A DNA stretch of 64,000 nucleotides from assembly GCF_014203015.1 (NCBI RefSeq), contig NZ_JACHIB010000006.1, positions 78,305 through 142,304 of the forward strand, written 5' to 3'. Source of the stretch: Castellaniella defragrans (GTDB lineage Bacteria > Pseudomonadota > Gammaproteobacteria > Burkholderiales > Burkholderiaceae_B). Shown one piece after another: positions 54,090-62,779 of this stretch. Positions within the stretch are counted from its first letter, which is position 1, and each line of letters starts with the position of its first letter. A program made the position numbers and the translations under genes. The notes beneath the pieces were generated by a model. The model was given only the letters and a program-made list of their open reading frames with translations. It was not told where the DNA came from and searched no databases.

Positions 54090-54095
54090 TAAAAT
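54090..54095 (+). promoter_or_regulatory. -10 element of xerD
   Basis: TAAAAT lies 6 bp before the ATG at 54102. Transcription would start at about that ATG, so either the message is leaderless or translation begins at the in-frame ATG 54129. Confidence 0.45.
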
Positions 54096-54101
54096 CTCCG
54101 C

Positions 54102-55031
54102 ATGCCCACGACGGACGCCCCAGCGGACATGGCGCAGCCTTCCCCTTTCCCGACGATCGACGCCTTCCTGGACGCCCTGTGGCTGGAGGACGGCCTGGCG
54201 GACAATACCCTGGCCGCCTACCGGCGCGACCTGTGCGCCTTCGGCGGCTGGCTGCGCGCCGAACACGGCCGCACCCCCGAATCCGCGCGCCGCGAGGACA
54301 TCCAGTCCTGGCTGGCGGCCCAGCACCGGCAGACCAAGGCCAGCACCGCCAACCGCCGCCTGGCCGCCCTGCGGCGCTTCTTCCTGTGGGCGCTGCGGCG
54401 CGGCCTGTGCGCCGAGGACCCCTGCCTGGGCCTGCGCAGCGCCCGCCAGCCCGCCCGCTTTCCCAAGACCCTGTCCGAGGCCCAGGTCGAGGCCCTGCTG
54501 GCCGCGCCGGACGTCGGCACCACCCTCGGGCTGCGCGACCGCGCCATGCTGGAAACCCTGTACGCCACCGGCCTGCGGGTCAGCGAGCTGGTCGGCCTGG
54601 ACGTCCAGGACCTGAGCCTGAGCGACGGCGTGGTGCGCGTCGTGATGGGCAAGGGCGGCAAGGACCGCCTGGTCCCCCTGGGCGCCGAGGCCCTGCACTG
54701 GATCGAGCGCCACCTGCGCGAAAGCCGGCCCGCCATCCTGGGCGCGCGCCCCTGCGACGCCCTGTTCGTCACCGCCCGGGGCGCCGCCATGACGCGCCAG
54801 GCCTTCTGGCTGCTGATCCGCAAATACGCCCTGCAGGCCGACATCCGCGTGCCCCTGTCGCCCCACGTCCTGCGCCACGCCTTCGCCACCCACCTGCTGA
54901 ACCACGGCGCCGACCTGCGCGTGGTGCAGATGCTGCTGGGCCACGCCGACATCTCCACCACCCAGATCTACACCCATGTCGCCCGCGAACGGCTCAAGAC
55001 CCTGCACGCGCAGCACCATCCACGCGCGTAA
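54102..55031 (+). CDS. xerD: Tyrosine recombinase XerD
   Basis: The 309-aa site-specific recombinase resolves chromosome dimers at dif with XerC and FtsK. The SAM-like N-domain (LDALWLEDGLADNTLAAYRRDL) precedes the catalytic domain with Arg in ATGLRVSEL, Lys in GKGGKDR, HVLRHAFATHLL, LGHADI and the nucleophile Tyr in TQIYTHV. The C-terminus QQHHPRA equals that of E. coli XerD, distinguishing it from XerC and phage integrases. The first nine residues may be untranslated if ATG 54129 is used. Confidence 0.95.
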   Translation: MPTTDAPADMAQPSPFPTIDAFLDALWLEDGLADNTLAAYRRDLCAFGGWLRAEHGRTPESARREDIQSWLAAQHRQTKASTANRRLAALRRFFLWALRRGLCAEDPCLGLRSARQPARFPKTLSEAQVEALLAAPDVGTTLGLRDRAMLETLYATGLRVSELVGLDVQDLSLSDGVVRVVMGKGGKDRLVPLGAEALHWIERHLRESRPAILGARPCDALFVTARGAAMTRQAFWLLIRKYALQADIRVPLSPHVLRHAFATHLLNHGADLRVVQMLLGHADISTTQIYTHVARERLKTLHAQHHPRA

Positions 55032-55054
55032 GACCGCGGCCGCCAGGATTCCCC

Positions 55055-55546
55055 ATGTCCAAGACCAAGCACACCTCCGAGACCCCCGCCACCCACTGGC
55101 TGCGGCAGCAGAAGATTCCCTTCGGCGAGCATCCCTACGACTACGTCGACCACGGTGGCGCGCGCGAGGCCGCGCGCCAGCTGGGCGTGCCCCTGCATCA
55201 GGTCGCCAAGACCCTGATCATGGAAGACGAGCAGGCCCGGCCGCTGGTCGTGCTGATGCACGGCGACTGCGAAGTCTCGACCAAGAACCTGGCCCGCCAG
55301 ACCGGGGCCAAGAAGATCGCGCCCTGCGCGCCGGAAACCGCGCAGCGCCATTCAGGCTACCAGGTGGGCGGCACCTCGCCCTTCGCCACGCGCAAGCGCA
55401 TGCCGGTCTGGGTCGAGGCCGGCCTGCTGGGCTACGACACGGTGTACCTCAACGGCGGCCGGCGCGGCTACCTGATCAGCGTGGCGTCGAGCGTGCTGAC
55501 CGGCGCGCTGGGCGCGAAACCCGTGTCGGTGGCATTGGAAGAATAG
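55055..55546 (+). CDS. ybaK: Cys-tRNA(Pro) deacylase YbaK
   Basis: The 163-aa editing-domain protein hydrolyses Cys-tRNA(Pro) in trans. KTLIMEDEQARPLVVLMHGDCEVSTKNLAR contains the conserved Lys and GD; KKIAPCAPETAQRHSGYQVGGTSPF is the substrate loop. Length matches the family. It follows xerD by 23 bp. Confidence 0.94.
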   Translation: MSKTKHTSETPATHWLRQQKIPFGEHPYDYVDHGGAREAARQLGVPLHQVAKTLIMEDEQARPLVVLMHGDCEVSTKNLARQTGAKKIAPCAPETAQRHSGYQVGGTSPFATRKRMPVWVEAGLLGYDTVYLNGGRRGYLISVASSVLTGALGAKPVSVALEE

Positions 55547-55551
55547 ATTTC

Positions 55552-55626
55552 TGGCGCCTCCGGCAGGAATCGAACCTGCAATCTTCCCTTAGGAGGGGAA
55601 AGTTATATCCATTTAACTACAGAGGC
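55552..55626 (-). tRNA. tRNA-Arg (anticodon CCT)
   Basis: The 75-nt cloverleaf folds cleanly: acceptor GCCTCTG pairs with CGGAGGC (one G-T), D-stem GTTA/TAAC, anticodon stem TTCCC/GGGAA with loop CTCCTAA (anticodon CCT), T-arm GCAGG/CCTGC with loop TTCGATT, discriminator G and encoded CCA. The body is very close to E. coli tRNA-Arg(CCT). This tRNA reads AGG, a rare codon in this GC-rich genome. Confidence 0.95.
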
Positions 55627-55687
55627 GCAGCGGGAACGGCCGCCCGGGGAACGGACGGCCGCACGGATGCAAGCTGGCGATTATAGT

Positions 55688-57586
55688 CTACGACCCGGCC
55701 GACAGGTCCGCCACCGCGCCGATCTCCCGGGCGGTATCCAGGACGGCCGCCAGCAGGCGGCGGGCGCCCGGGCTGTCGGCCTGGGCGGCCAGCAGCGTGC
55801 CCGACACGCGGAGGTATTCGGGCCGGATCTCGTGCAGGTACAGCAGCGCCTCGGGCTGTTCGGCGAACCGCCGCAGGCCCAGGCGCACGCCATGTTCGCG
55901 CAGCATCGCGGCGAACGCCACCACCTGCGCGCGCTGCGCCACCAGCCCGTAGGCATCCAGGTCGATCAGCAGGCGGGCGCTCTGGTCGGGCATCTCCGCC
56001 AGCAGGCCGGCGAGTTCGCCGCGGAACTCCTCGTGCAGGATCGAGGCCAGCGATACGCGCAGCACCAGGTCGCCCGGATGGGTGCGCAGCCAGCCCAGCC
56101 CCAGGCCGACGGCCTGGAGGTCGCAGGCCGCCGACAGCCCCAGGCGCACCGCCGGCGGCATGAACAGGTAGCCCGACAGGGGCTCCGAGGCGCCGGGCTC
56201 GTGCAGGGTCAGCAGGCCCAGCGTGCGGCCCTCGGAGGCGGCGGATGGATCGCGCCGGGTGGCCAGGGCGAACCAGTCCTCGTCCAGAGCATTGCGCAGC
56301 AGCGTGCGCCAGGCCTGCTCGCCGCCGCCCCGGCCGCCCGTGAGGCTGCGCAGGTCCTCCCCCGGCAGGTATTCCACGTCCGTGTGGCCGGCGCTTTCCG
56401 CCCGCATCAGGGCCTCGTCCAGGCGCGACAGCACGTCGCCGAGCGGTTCGCCCGGCTCGAAGTCCGTCAGCACCATGCGCCAGCGGCACAGCCCGGCCTG
56501 GCCCAGCTGGATGCGCTGGGCCTGCAGGATCTCGCCCACGGCCTGCGCCACGCGCACCGCCATCGGGCCGGGCATCATCGGCAGGACGAAGGCGAAGTCC
56601 GAGCCGTTCAGGCGCGCCAGCCAGGCCTGCGGCCCCAGCCGTTCGCGCAGCACCTCCAGCACCAGCCGGCCCATGTTGCGCAGCCACCGGTCCACGACCT
56701 GGCGGCTCATGGTCTGGTTGACCGCCTGCAGGTCGCACTGGCGGAACAGCATCACGTGGCCGTCCACGCCCTGGTCCGGCGCGGACGGCTCCAGCATCCG
56801 GCGCAGTTCGTTGATGAAATACTTGCGGTTGGCCAGGCCCGTGACCTCGTCCTGGTTCAGTTCGAGCTCCAGCGACTCGATGCGCGACTGGCGCTCCGCC
56901 GCCGTCGCCCGCACCTGCTCGTGGGTGCGCGTGATGATGCGCGCGACCTCCCGCAGTTCGACCATGGCCGGGTGGCGCACCGGCGGCAGGTCGTCGCCCG
57001 CCGCCGCGTCCGCCATGGCCTGCACCCGCGCCGTCACGTCATCCTGCAGCGCCTGGCGCAGCCAGCGCATCAGCACGAGCACGAACAGTCCCCACAGCAC
57101 GCCGGCGCCCAGCGTCAGCAGCACGATGCGCACCGTGTTGGCCCACAGCGCATTGCGCGCATAGGCGTCGTCGGCCTGCAGCCGCACCACGCCCAGCTGG
57201 GTCCAGCCGTTGGTCACCTGGCGCTGGGCCTCGTGCCGCTCCAGCGGCAGCAGGTGGCTGAACCAGTCCGGCGCGGCGATCCGGCTGTCGCGGCCGTCCT
57301 CTTTCTGGCGGCGGGTCAGGATCCGGCCCGTGGGATCGAGGAACTCGATCACCCGGAACTGGCCGCTGTCGAACAGCACGGAGATCAGCAGTTCGCGCAC
57401 CGTGGGGTCCTGATTGGACGGCTGCGACAGGGTCAGGGCCAGGGACGTGGCGGTGGCGTCGCTCTGCCCCTGGAGCTGGGCGTCCAGGTACTGGCGCGCG
57501 GAGCCGACGCTGACGATGATGGCCCCGGCCAGGATCACCAGGATCGCCAGGGTCACGCTCAGCAGGAGCTGTCTCAAGAGGGACAT
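55688..57586 (-). CDS. lapD: LapD-like c-di-GMP receptor (degenerate GGDEF-EAL membrane protein)
   Basis: The 632-aa product has TM1 at residues 7-29, a periplasmic LapD/MoxY-type domain to about 150, TM2 at about 152-172, HAMP, then GGDEF-like and EAL-like domains. The periplasmic motif NGWTQLGVVRL keeps the Gly-Trp that contacts LapG in the family. The GGDEF motif is NGSDF and the EAL region (SGYLFMPPAVR, GVRLGLRRF) has lost the acidic catalytic residues, so it is no enzyme. In the Lap system this protein binds c-di-GMP and sequesters the LapG protease. It starts 10 bp after lapG. Confidence 0.88.
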   Translation of the reverse strand: MSLLRQLLLSVTLAILVILAGAIIVSVGSARQYLDAQLQGQSDATATSLALTLSQPSNQDPTVRELLISVLFDSGQFRVIEFLDPTGRILTRRQKEDGRDSRIAAPDWFSHLLPLERHEAQRQVTNGWTQLGVVRLQADDAYARNALWANTVRIVLLTLGAGVLWGLFVLVLMRWLRQALQDDVTARVQAMADAAAGDDLPPVRHPAMVELREVARIITRTHEQVRATAAERQSRIESLELELNQDEVTGLANRKYFINELRRMLEPSAPDQGVDGHVMLFRQCDLQAVNQTMSRQVVDRWLRNMGRLVLEVLRERLGPQAWLARLNGSDFAFVLPMMPGPMAVRVAQAVGEILQAQRIQLGQAGLCRWRMVLTDFEPGEPLGDVLSRLDEALMRAESAGHTDVEYLPGEDLRSLTGGRGGGEQAWRTLLRNALDEDWFALATRRDPSAASEGRTLGLLTLHEPGASEPLSGYLFMPPAVRLGLSAACDLQAVGLGLGWLRTHPGDLVLRVSLASILHEEFRGELAGLLAEMPDQSARLLIDLDAYGLVAQRAQVVAFAAMLREHGVRLGLRRFAEQPEALLYLHEIRPEYLRVSGTLLAAQADSPGARRLLAAVLDTAREIGAVADLSAGS

Positions 57587-57596
57587 GACTTTCCTT

Positions 57597-58289
57597 TCAT
57601 TCCATCACGGCCGAAAACAGCCGCGCCACGCGCGAGACGTCGAATCCGGCAGGAAGGCGCGCCGCGCCGCCGCGCACCGTTTCCCACCAGGCGTATATCC
57701 CCTTGCGGGCATCGAAACTGAACACCGGCATCAGGTCCGGCCGGGCGCTCGCCGGCAGGACCCGGTCCACCAGATTGTCGAGCACCAGGGGCTCGGAGCG
57801 GGGCTGCGGGTAATAGCCCAGCACCATATGGGCGACGCTGCGTCCGCCGACCCGGGCGCGCGCATAGACGAAGCGCAGCCTGTCGGGCGGGACCCCCAGG
57901 GACAGCAGGGAAAAATACTTGCCGATCACATAGTCTTCGGCATCCCCGGCCCCCTTGGCGAGGGATTCCAGCGGCGTGGCCCAGTAATCCACCTGCCCCC
58001 AGAGGGCGAGATCCTCGCCGGCGACCAGGGCGTCGTTCCAGAAGGCATTGACCATGCGCAGCCGCCCCTGTTCGTCCAGGGCGGCGGCCCGGGCCTGCAT
58101 GACCTGCCAGGACTCGGCCGCGCGGACCGTCCTGGCCCCGTACTGCCGGCGGGCATAGGAGGTCAGCAGGATCGGGTCGAACGTGACGGCGGGCGCCGGC
58201 CCCCAGGCCAGCGCCAGGCACAGGGCCAGCGCCGTCAGCCCCCACGACAGGGCCCGGACCCTGGCAGCGGTCGGCTGACGATAGGGCAT
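57597..58289 (-). CDS. lapG: LapG-like transglutaminase-fold protein lacking the catalytic cysteine
   Basis: The 230-aa periplasmic BTLCP-family protein has a membrane/signal segment at residues 12-35. Family LapG cleaves a biofilm adhesin using a Cys-His-Asp triad. Here His154 (VAHMVLGYY) and Asp171 (PLVLDNL) are conserved, but the invariant GDCED motif reads GDAED: codon 117 is GCC (57939-57941), not a Cys codon, and two base changes would be needed from TGC. YWATPLESL and KYFSLLSLGV confirm the alignment. The ATG at 58289 is preferred to a TTG ten codons upstream. It is likely a pseudoprotease; co-operonic with lapD. Confidence 0.87.
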   Translation of the reverse strand: MPYRQPTAARVRALSWGLTALALCLALAWGPAPAVTFDPILLTSYARRQYGARTVRAAESWQVMQARAAALDEQGRLRMVNAFWNDALVAGEDLALWGQVDYWATPLESLAKGAGDAEDYVIGKYFSLLSLGVPPDRLRFVYARARVGGRSVAHMVLGYYPQPRSEPLVLDNLVDRVLPASARPDLMPVFSFDARKGIYAWWETVRGGAARLPAGFDVSRVARLFSAVME

Positions 58290-58403
58290 CCGCAGATTTT
58301 GATACAAACCGGGAAACAACGCAAAATTCCCGTACTTATCACGAGGATACTGTCGGAATTACACACATTCTTCCCTGAGTGTCCGGAATCGGCGTCCAGT
58401 TCC

Positions 58404-58436
58404 GGAATGCGGACGGAATGCGGACGGGATGCGAGG
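58404..58436. repeat. Three tandem 11-bp repeats upstream of lapG
   Basis: The unit GGAATGCGGAC occurs twice exactly and once with changes, in the spacer between the sugar transferase stop and the lapG promoter region. The remaining spacer is GC-rich with short palindromes but no T-tract. Confidence 0.65.
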
Positions 58437-58496
58437 CGGCACGCCGCACGCGGCCGCCCGGAAGCCGCCGCGCCGGGGCCGCGCAGCCCCGCGACC

Positions 58497-59906
58497 TCAG
58501 GGCTGGCGGTTCATGAAGCCCCTGACGACCGTCAGGAAGATGATCCGCAGGTCGAGCGCCAGCGACCAGTTGTTGATGTACCACAGGTCATGGTCCACCC
58601 GGCCCTGCATCTTGTCGAGCGTGTCCGTGCGCCCACGGAACCCGTTGATCTGCGCCCAGCCGGTGATGCCGGGCTTGACCTTGTGGCGCTTCATGTACGA
58701 CTCGACCAGCCACTTGTACTGTTCGTTGTGGACCAGCGCGTGCGGCCGGGGGCCGACGATGGACATCTCGCCGCGCAGCACGTTGAAGAACTGCGGCAGC
58801 TCGTCCAGGCTCGTGCGCCGCAGGATGCGGCCCAGGCGCGTGATGCGCGGGTCGTCGGGCGCCGCCTGGGTGACCTGCCCGTCGGCCTCGTCGTGGACCT
58901 CCATGGAGCGGAACTTGTAGACGTTGAACGGCTCGCCGTTGAGCCCCAGGCGCCGCTGCCGGAAGAGGACCGGGCCGGGCGAAGTGCAGCGGATGGCCAG
59001 CGCGATGAGCCCGCACAGGGGCAGGATCGCCAGCACGATGAGGCCGCCGATCAGCAGGTCCTCGAGGCGCTTGACCAGGCGGTTGGTCCCCGCCATGGGG
59101 CTGCTGCTGATGTCGATCCCGTACATCCCCGCCAGATTGCGGACCCGGTAATTGAGCAGCGGGATGTCGCCGAATTCGGGGAAGAAGCGGATTTCCACCA
59201 TCAGGTCGCGCAGGGCATAGGTGATGGGCTTGACGAACAGCGCTTCCTCGATGGGCAGGCAGATCCAGATCTCGTGCGCCTGCGTGTCCAGGATCCGCTC
59301 GCGGATCTCCTTGAGCCAGCCGGTGCCGCCGGCGACCCTCAGGCGCGCATGGACGGCGTAGCCGTGGCGCGCCAGTTCGGGGGCCACGGCGTCGATCTGG
59401 CCCGAACCGCCGAACGGTTCGAGCACCACCACGCGCTTGAGGTTGCGGCCCAGCCGCCGCTGGTGGCGCAGCAGCAGGGCCCAGGCGATGCGCAGGCCCA
59501 GGCTCTGGGCGAGCACCAGGCCGACGGTATAGACGAACCACAGGCGCGAATATTCGGAGGACAGCTTGAAGGCGAAGCCCAGCAGCGCCAGCAGGCCGAT
59601 CACGATCAGCCAGCCCAGGCAGACGCGCGACAGCTGGTCCACCAGGCTGCGCCCGCGCCACGAGGCGTAGGACCCCAGCAGGGCCTGCACCAGCACGAAC
59701 AGCAGCGCCATCCCCAGGCTGGCGATGAGATAGTCGGCGGAGAGCTTCCAGGAATCGAAGCGCAGCCAGTGCGCCTCGTGCGCCGACAGGAAGACCAGGA
59801 CCAGTTCGGCCAGGGCCGCCAGCAGGCCCATGGGATACTGATCGGTGATCAGGGGCCGTGTCGCCTGTGGCCAGGAAAACGGCTTGCCGGGGTTCAAAGG
59901 ATCCAT
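58497..59906 (-). CDS. Undecaprenyl-phosphate glucose phosphotransferase (WcaJ-like)
   Basis: The 469-aa polyprenol phosphate:sugar-1-phosphate transferase initiates exopolysaccharide synthesis by loading the first sugar onto Und-P. Four N-terminal membrane helices and a cytoplasmic CoA-binding-like region precede a reentrant helix ([19 protein letters not shown]) and the catalytic domain: [46 protein letters not shown] and [14 protein letters not shown]. The ATG at 59906 ([10 protein letters not shown]) is chosen; a TACAAT -10 lies about 70 bp above. Glucose versus galactose cannot be decided. Confidence 0.92.
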   Translation of the reverse strand: MDPLNPGKPFSWPQATRPLITDQYPMGLLAALAELVLVFLSAHEAHWLRFDSWKLSADYLIASLGMALLFVLVQALLGSYASWRGRSLVDQLSRVCLGWLIVIGLLALLGFAFKLSSEYSRLWFVYTVGLVLAQSLGLRIAWALLLRHQRRLGRNLKRVVVLEPFGGSGQIDAVAPELARHGYAVHARLRVAGGTGWLKEIRERILDTQAHEIWICLPIEEALFVKPITYALRDLMVEIRFFPEFGDIPLLNYRVRNLAGMYGIDISSSPMAGTNRLVKRLEDLLIGGLIVLAILPLCGLIALAIRCTSPGPVLFRQRRLGLNGEPFNVYKFRSMEVHDEADGQVTQAAPDDPRITRLGRILRRTSLDELPQFFNVLRGEMSIVGPRPHALVHNEQYKWLVESYMKRHKVKPGITGWAQINGFRGRTDTLDKMQGRVDHDLWYINNWSLALDLRIIFLTVVRGFMNRQP

Positions 59907-59974
59907 GTCGTGGGATTCGAGCCCGGGAGTCGGGATTCCAATCCTGATGCGAGCATCTGTTGCCAACCCGTGCG

Positions 59975-59980
59975 ATTGTA
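59975..59980 (-). promoter_or_regulatory. -10 element of the sugar transferase gene
   Basis: The reverse strand reads TACAAT within GGTTTACAATCGC. The predicted leader is about 60 nt. The -35 match is poor. Confidence 0.45.
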
Positions 59981-60056
59981 AACCAGGAGTAACCATGGAC
60001 CGGGGCGGCGGCGCCTCTTAGAATGGAGCCCGCCCCGACAGGCCCATCGGACCCTC

Positions 60057-61748
60057 ATGATCACGGACGCCAACCACATCCCGCAGGGCAGCCGCCTGCG
60101 CACGGACCTCTGCATCATCGGCGCAGGCCCCGCCGGCATCACCCTCGCCCTGGCGCTGCGCCGGGCGGGACTGGACATCGTGCTGCTGGAAAGCGGCGGC
60201 GAGGAAAAGCACGCGGCCACCCAGGCGCTGTACGAGGGCACGGTGCAGGACGCCCGCCTGCACAGCGCGCCGGACACCTACCGCGTGCGCCGGTTCGGCG
60301 GTTCGTCCACGCTCTGGGGCGGACGCTGCATGCCCCTGGATCCCATCGACTTCGAGCGCCGCGACTACATCCCCGACAGCGGCTGGCCGTTCGGCGCGGA
60401 CGCATTGGCGCCCTACTACCCGCGGGCGAACCGGCTCTGCGAGGCGGGCGATTTCGCCTACCGGGCGCAGGACGCCTTCCCCGGCGGCATGAAGCCGATG
60501 ATCCAGGGCTTCGAGAGCGACGAGTTTTCCACCGACTTCCTCGAACGGTTCAGCTGCCCGACCGACTTCGGCCGGCGCTACCGGCACCTGCTGGCCGACT
60601 CGGCCATCCGGGTCCTCACCCACGCCAACTGCTGCGGCTTCGAGCCTTCCCCGGCCGGCGGCACGGCCACGGACGCGGGCGGCGGGCGGGCCGCGCGGGT
60701 CGGCGCGGCCATCGTGCGCACCCTGCGGTCCACCGCCTTCACGGTGGAGGCCCGCACGTACGTGCTGGCGACCGGCGGGCTGGAGACGGCGCGCCTGCTG
60801 CTCGCTTCGCCCGGCAACGGCGGACGGGGCCTGGGCAACCGGCACGACGCCGTGGGCCGCTATTACATGTGCCACATCGCCGGCACCATCGGCACGGTCG
60901 ACCTGTCGGCCGCCGCCGCGGTCTGGCACGGCTACCAGCGCGGCGCCGACGGCGTGTACTGCCGGCGGCGCCTGGCCCTGAGCGCACCGGCCCAGCGCAG
61001 GCTCGGCGCGGGCAATTTCATCGCCCGGCTCCACCACCCCCGCATTCCCGACCCGGGCCACGGCATCGGCATTCTTTCGCTGCTCTACCTGGCGCGGCCG
61101 GCCATCCCCTACGAATATGCCCGCCGGCTCTACGAAGAGGACGGCGCAGGGGGCGGCGCGGCGCGCGGCAACCGGCGCGCGCACCTGGCCAACGTGGTGC
61201 GCGACCTGCCCGGCACCGCCGCCTTCCTGTGGCACTGGCTGCGCCGGCGCACCCTGGCCGAGCGCAAGTTTCCCTCCATCGTCGTCTCGCCGCGCAACCG
61301 GCGCTACACGCTCGACTTCCACGCCGAACAGGCGCCCGGCCGCGACAGCCGCGTGACGCTGGGCGGCGGGCTGGACGCCCTGGGCGTGCCGAAGCTGCAC
61401 GTGGACTGGCGCTACCAGCCCCGCGACGTGCACACCGTCGCCACCGCCCTGGCCCGCCTGGACGCGGCCCTGCGGCACAGCGGCGTGGGCCGCTTCGACT
61501 ACGACCCCGAACGCGTCGAAGCCGAAATGACGCGCTACGGCGCCTACGGCGGGCACCACATCGGCACCGCGCGCATGGGCGGGGACCCCCGCACCAGCGT
61601 GGTCGATGCCGACTGCCGCCTGCACGAGGCCGACAACCTCTTCCTGGCGGGTTCCGCGGTCTTCCCGACCTCGGGCCAGGCCAACCCCACCCTGACCATC
61701 GTCGCCCTGGCCCTGCGGCTGGCCGACCACCTGAGGAGCAGGATGTGA
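60057..61748 (+). CDS. GMC-type FAD-dependent oxidoreductase
   Basis: The 563-aa flavoprotein has an N-terminal Rossmann motif LCIIGAGPAGITLALAL and the FAD-contact RRFGGSSTLWGGRC. The GMC C-terminal signature is HHIGTARMGG followed by NLFLAGSAVFPTSGQANPTLTIVALAL, with catalytic His pair. No signal peptide is seen. In polysaccharide loci such enzymes are thought to oxidise or epimerise lipid-linked sugars. A TAGAAT -10 lies about 40 bp upstream. It overlaps the next gene by 4 bp. Confidence 0.89.
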   Translation: MITDANHIPQGSRLRTDLCIIGAGPAGITLALALRRAGLDIVLLESGGEEKHAATQALYEGTVQDARLHSAPDTYRVRRFGGSSTLWGGRCMPLDPIDFERRDYIPDSGWPFGADALAPYYPRANRLCEAGDFAYRAQDAFPGGMKPMIQGFESDEFSTDFLERFSCPTDFGRRYRHLLADSAIRVLTHANCCGFEPSPAGGTATDAGGGRAARVGAAIVRTLRSTAFTVEARTYVLATGGLETARLLLASPGNGGRGLGNRHDAVGRYYMCHIAGTIGTVDLSAAAAVWHGYQRGADGVYCRRRLALSAPAQRRLGAGNFIARLHHPRIPDPGHGIGILSLLYLARPAIPYEYARRLYEEDGAGGGAARGNRRAHLANVVRDLPGTAAFLWHWLRRRTLAERKFPSIVVSPRNRRYTLDFHAEQAPGRDSRVTLGGGLDALGVPKLHVDWRYQPRDVHTVATALARLDAALRHSGVGRFDYDPERVEAEMTRYGAYGGHHIGTARMGGDPRTSVVDADCRLHEADNLFLAGSAVFPTSGQANPTLTIVALALRLADHLRSRM

Positions 61749-62722
61749 CGTCCCGGATACTGATACTCGGCGCGAAAGGATACGTGGGCGCCCGGCTGCT
61801 GCGCCGCCTCGCGGACACCGAAGGCCTCGAAGCCGTCGGCGCGGGCCGCAGCCGCCCCGCCGGCGCGCCGGCCTCTTTCCTGACGCTCGACGCCACGGAT
61901 GCCGAGGCCCTGCGAAGCGCGTTGTCCACGGGCTTCGACGCCGTGGTCAACTGCGTCGGCGGCCCGCCGGCCGTCATCGCCGGCGGCGCCCGCGCGCTGG
62001 CGCAGGCGCTGGGCAGCCCGGGATGCGCGGCCCACCTGATCCACTTCAGCTCCATGGCCGTCTACGGCTCGGTCCGCGGCGAGGTCGACGAAAGCTGCCC
62101 GCTCAACGGCGACGTGAGCGCCTACGCCCGCGCCAAGGTCCAGGCGGAACAGGCGCTGCGCGGCACGCGCGCCGCCACCATCCTGCGCCCCGGCTGCATC
62201 TACGGCCCGGGCAGCCCCCAATGGACCGAACGCATCGGCGCCTGGCTGCGGGCCGGGCGCATCGGCGACCTGGGCCCCCTGGGCGACGGCTGCAGCAACC
62301 TGGTGTACATCGACGACGTCTGCCGGGCCGTGCAGGCGGCGCTGCGCGCGCCGGCCGCGGGCTGCCGGGCCTACAATCTGGCCATGCCGGACAGCCCCAG
62401 CTGGAATCTGTACTTCGAGCGCTACGCCCGCCACCTGGGCCACGTGCCGCTGCGGCGCATCGGCGCGCGGCGCCTGCGCCTGGAAACGCGCCTGCTGGCC
62501 CCCGCGCTGAAGATCGCCGAACTCGCCGGCCGCCGGCTCGGCGTGCGCGGGCTGCCCGCCCCCCTGCCGCCCTCGCTCCTGCGGCTCTGGGGCCAGGACA
62601 TCCGCCTGGACAGCCGACGCGCGAGCCAGGCGTGGGACCTGTGCTGGACGCCCCTGGAAGAAGGCCTGCGGCAATGCGCCGCCGCCGCATCGCCGCCGCC
62701 GGGGCCGTTCGATGGACCCTGA
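61745..62722 (+). CDS. NAD-dependent epimerase/dehydratase family protein
   Basis: The 325-aa extended SDR has NAD-binding ILILGAKGYVGARLL; active-site Ser in HFSSMAVYGS and the catalytic YxxxK as SAYARAKVQAE; then ILRPGCIYGPGS and YIDDVCRAVQAAL. Probably a sugar-nucleotide or lipid-linked sugar reductase acting with the flavoprotein upstream. GTG start in a GTGA overlap. Confidence 0.9.
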   Translation: MTSRILILGAKGYVGARLLRRLADTEGLEAVGAGRSRPAGAPASFLTLDATDAEALRSALSTGFDAVVNCVGGPPAVIAGGARALAQALGSPGCAAHLIHFSSMAVYGSVRGEVDESCPLNGDVSAYARAKVQAEQALRGTRAATILRPGCIYGPGSPQWTERIGAWLRAGRIGDLGPLGDGCSNLVYIDDVCRAVQAALRAPAAGCRAYNLAMPDSPSWNLYFERYARHLGHVPLRRIGARRLRLETRLLAPALKIAELAGRRLGVRGLPAPLPPSLLRLWGQDIRLDSRRASQAWDLCWTPLEEGLRQCAAAASPPPGPFDGP

Positions 62723-62735
62723 CCCCGCCAGCACT

Positions 62736-62741
62736 TAGAAT
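62736..62741 (+). promoter_or_regulatory. -10 element before the chain-length determinant gene
   Basis: TAGAAT in the context ACTTAGAATAG, closely matching CTCTTAGAATGG (about 60019) before the GMC oxidoreductase gene. The shared extended word suggests co-regulated promoters within the polysaccharide locus. Confidence 0.45.
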
Positions 62742-62779
62742 AGTCGGCCTGAGCCCCCTCATCGGATACCCCAGACCCC

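Larger units (their letters stand above)
53758..54101. other. 344-bp divergent spacer between modA and xerD
   Basis: It contains the 12-bp tandem repeat array (53783-53878), the ModE-type palindrome (53935-53958), and the xerD -10 (54090-54095). A 47-codon leftward reading frame (53933 to 53791, starting MSVSSARGMHG) covers the array and could be translated as a leader peptide, but its repeat-derived composition gives no independent support. Confidence 0.55.

Noticed and set aside
54102-55031. Tyrosine recombinase as a mobile-element integrase
   Set aside because: Its motifs and C-terminus are those of housekeeping XerD, and no attachment repeats of the neighbouring tRNA-Arg or phage genes were found.
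55552-55626. tRNA-Arg as an integration site of an island
   Set aside because: I found no second copy of the tRNA 3' end within the window and no abrupt change in composition on either side.
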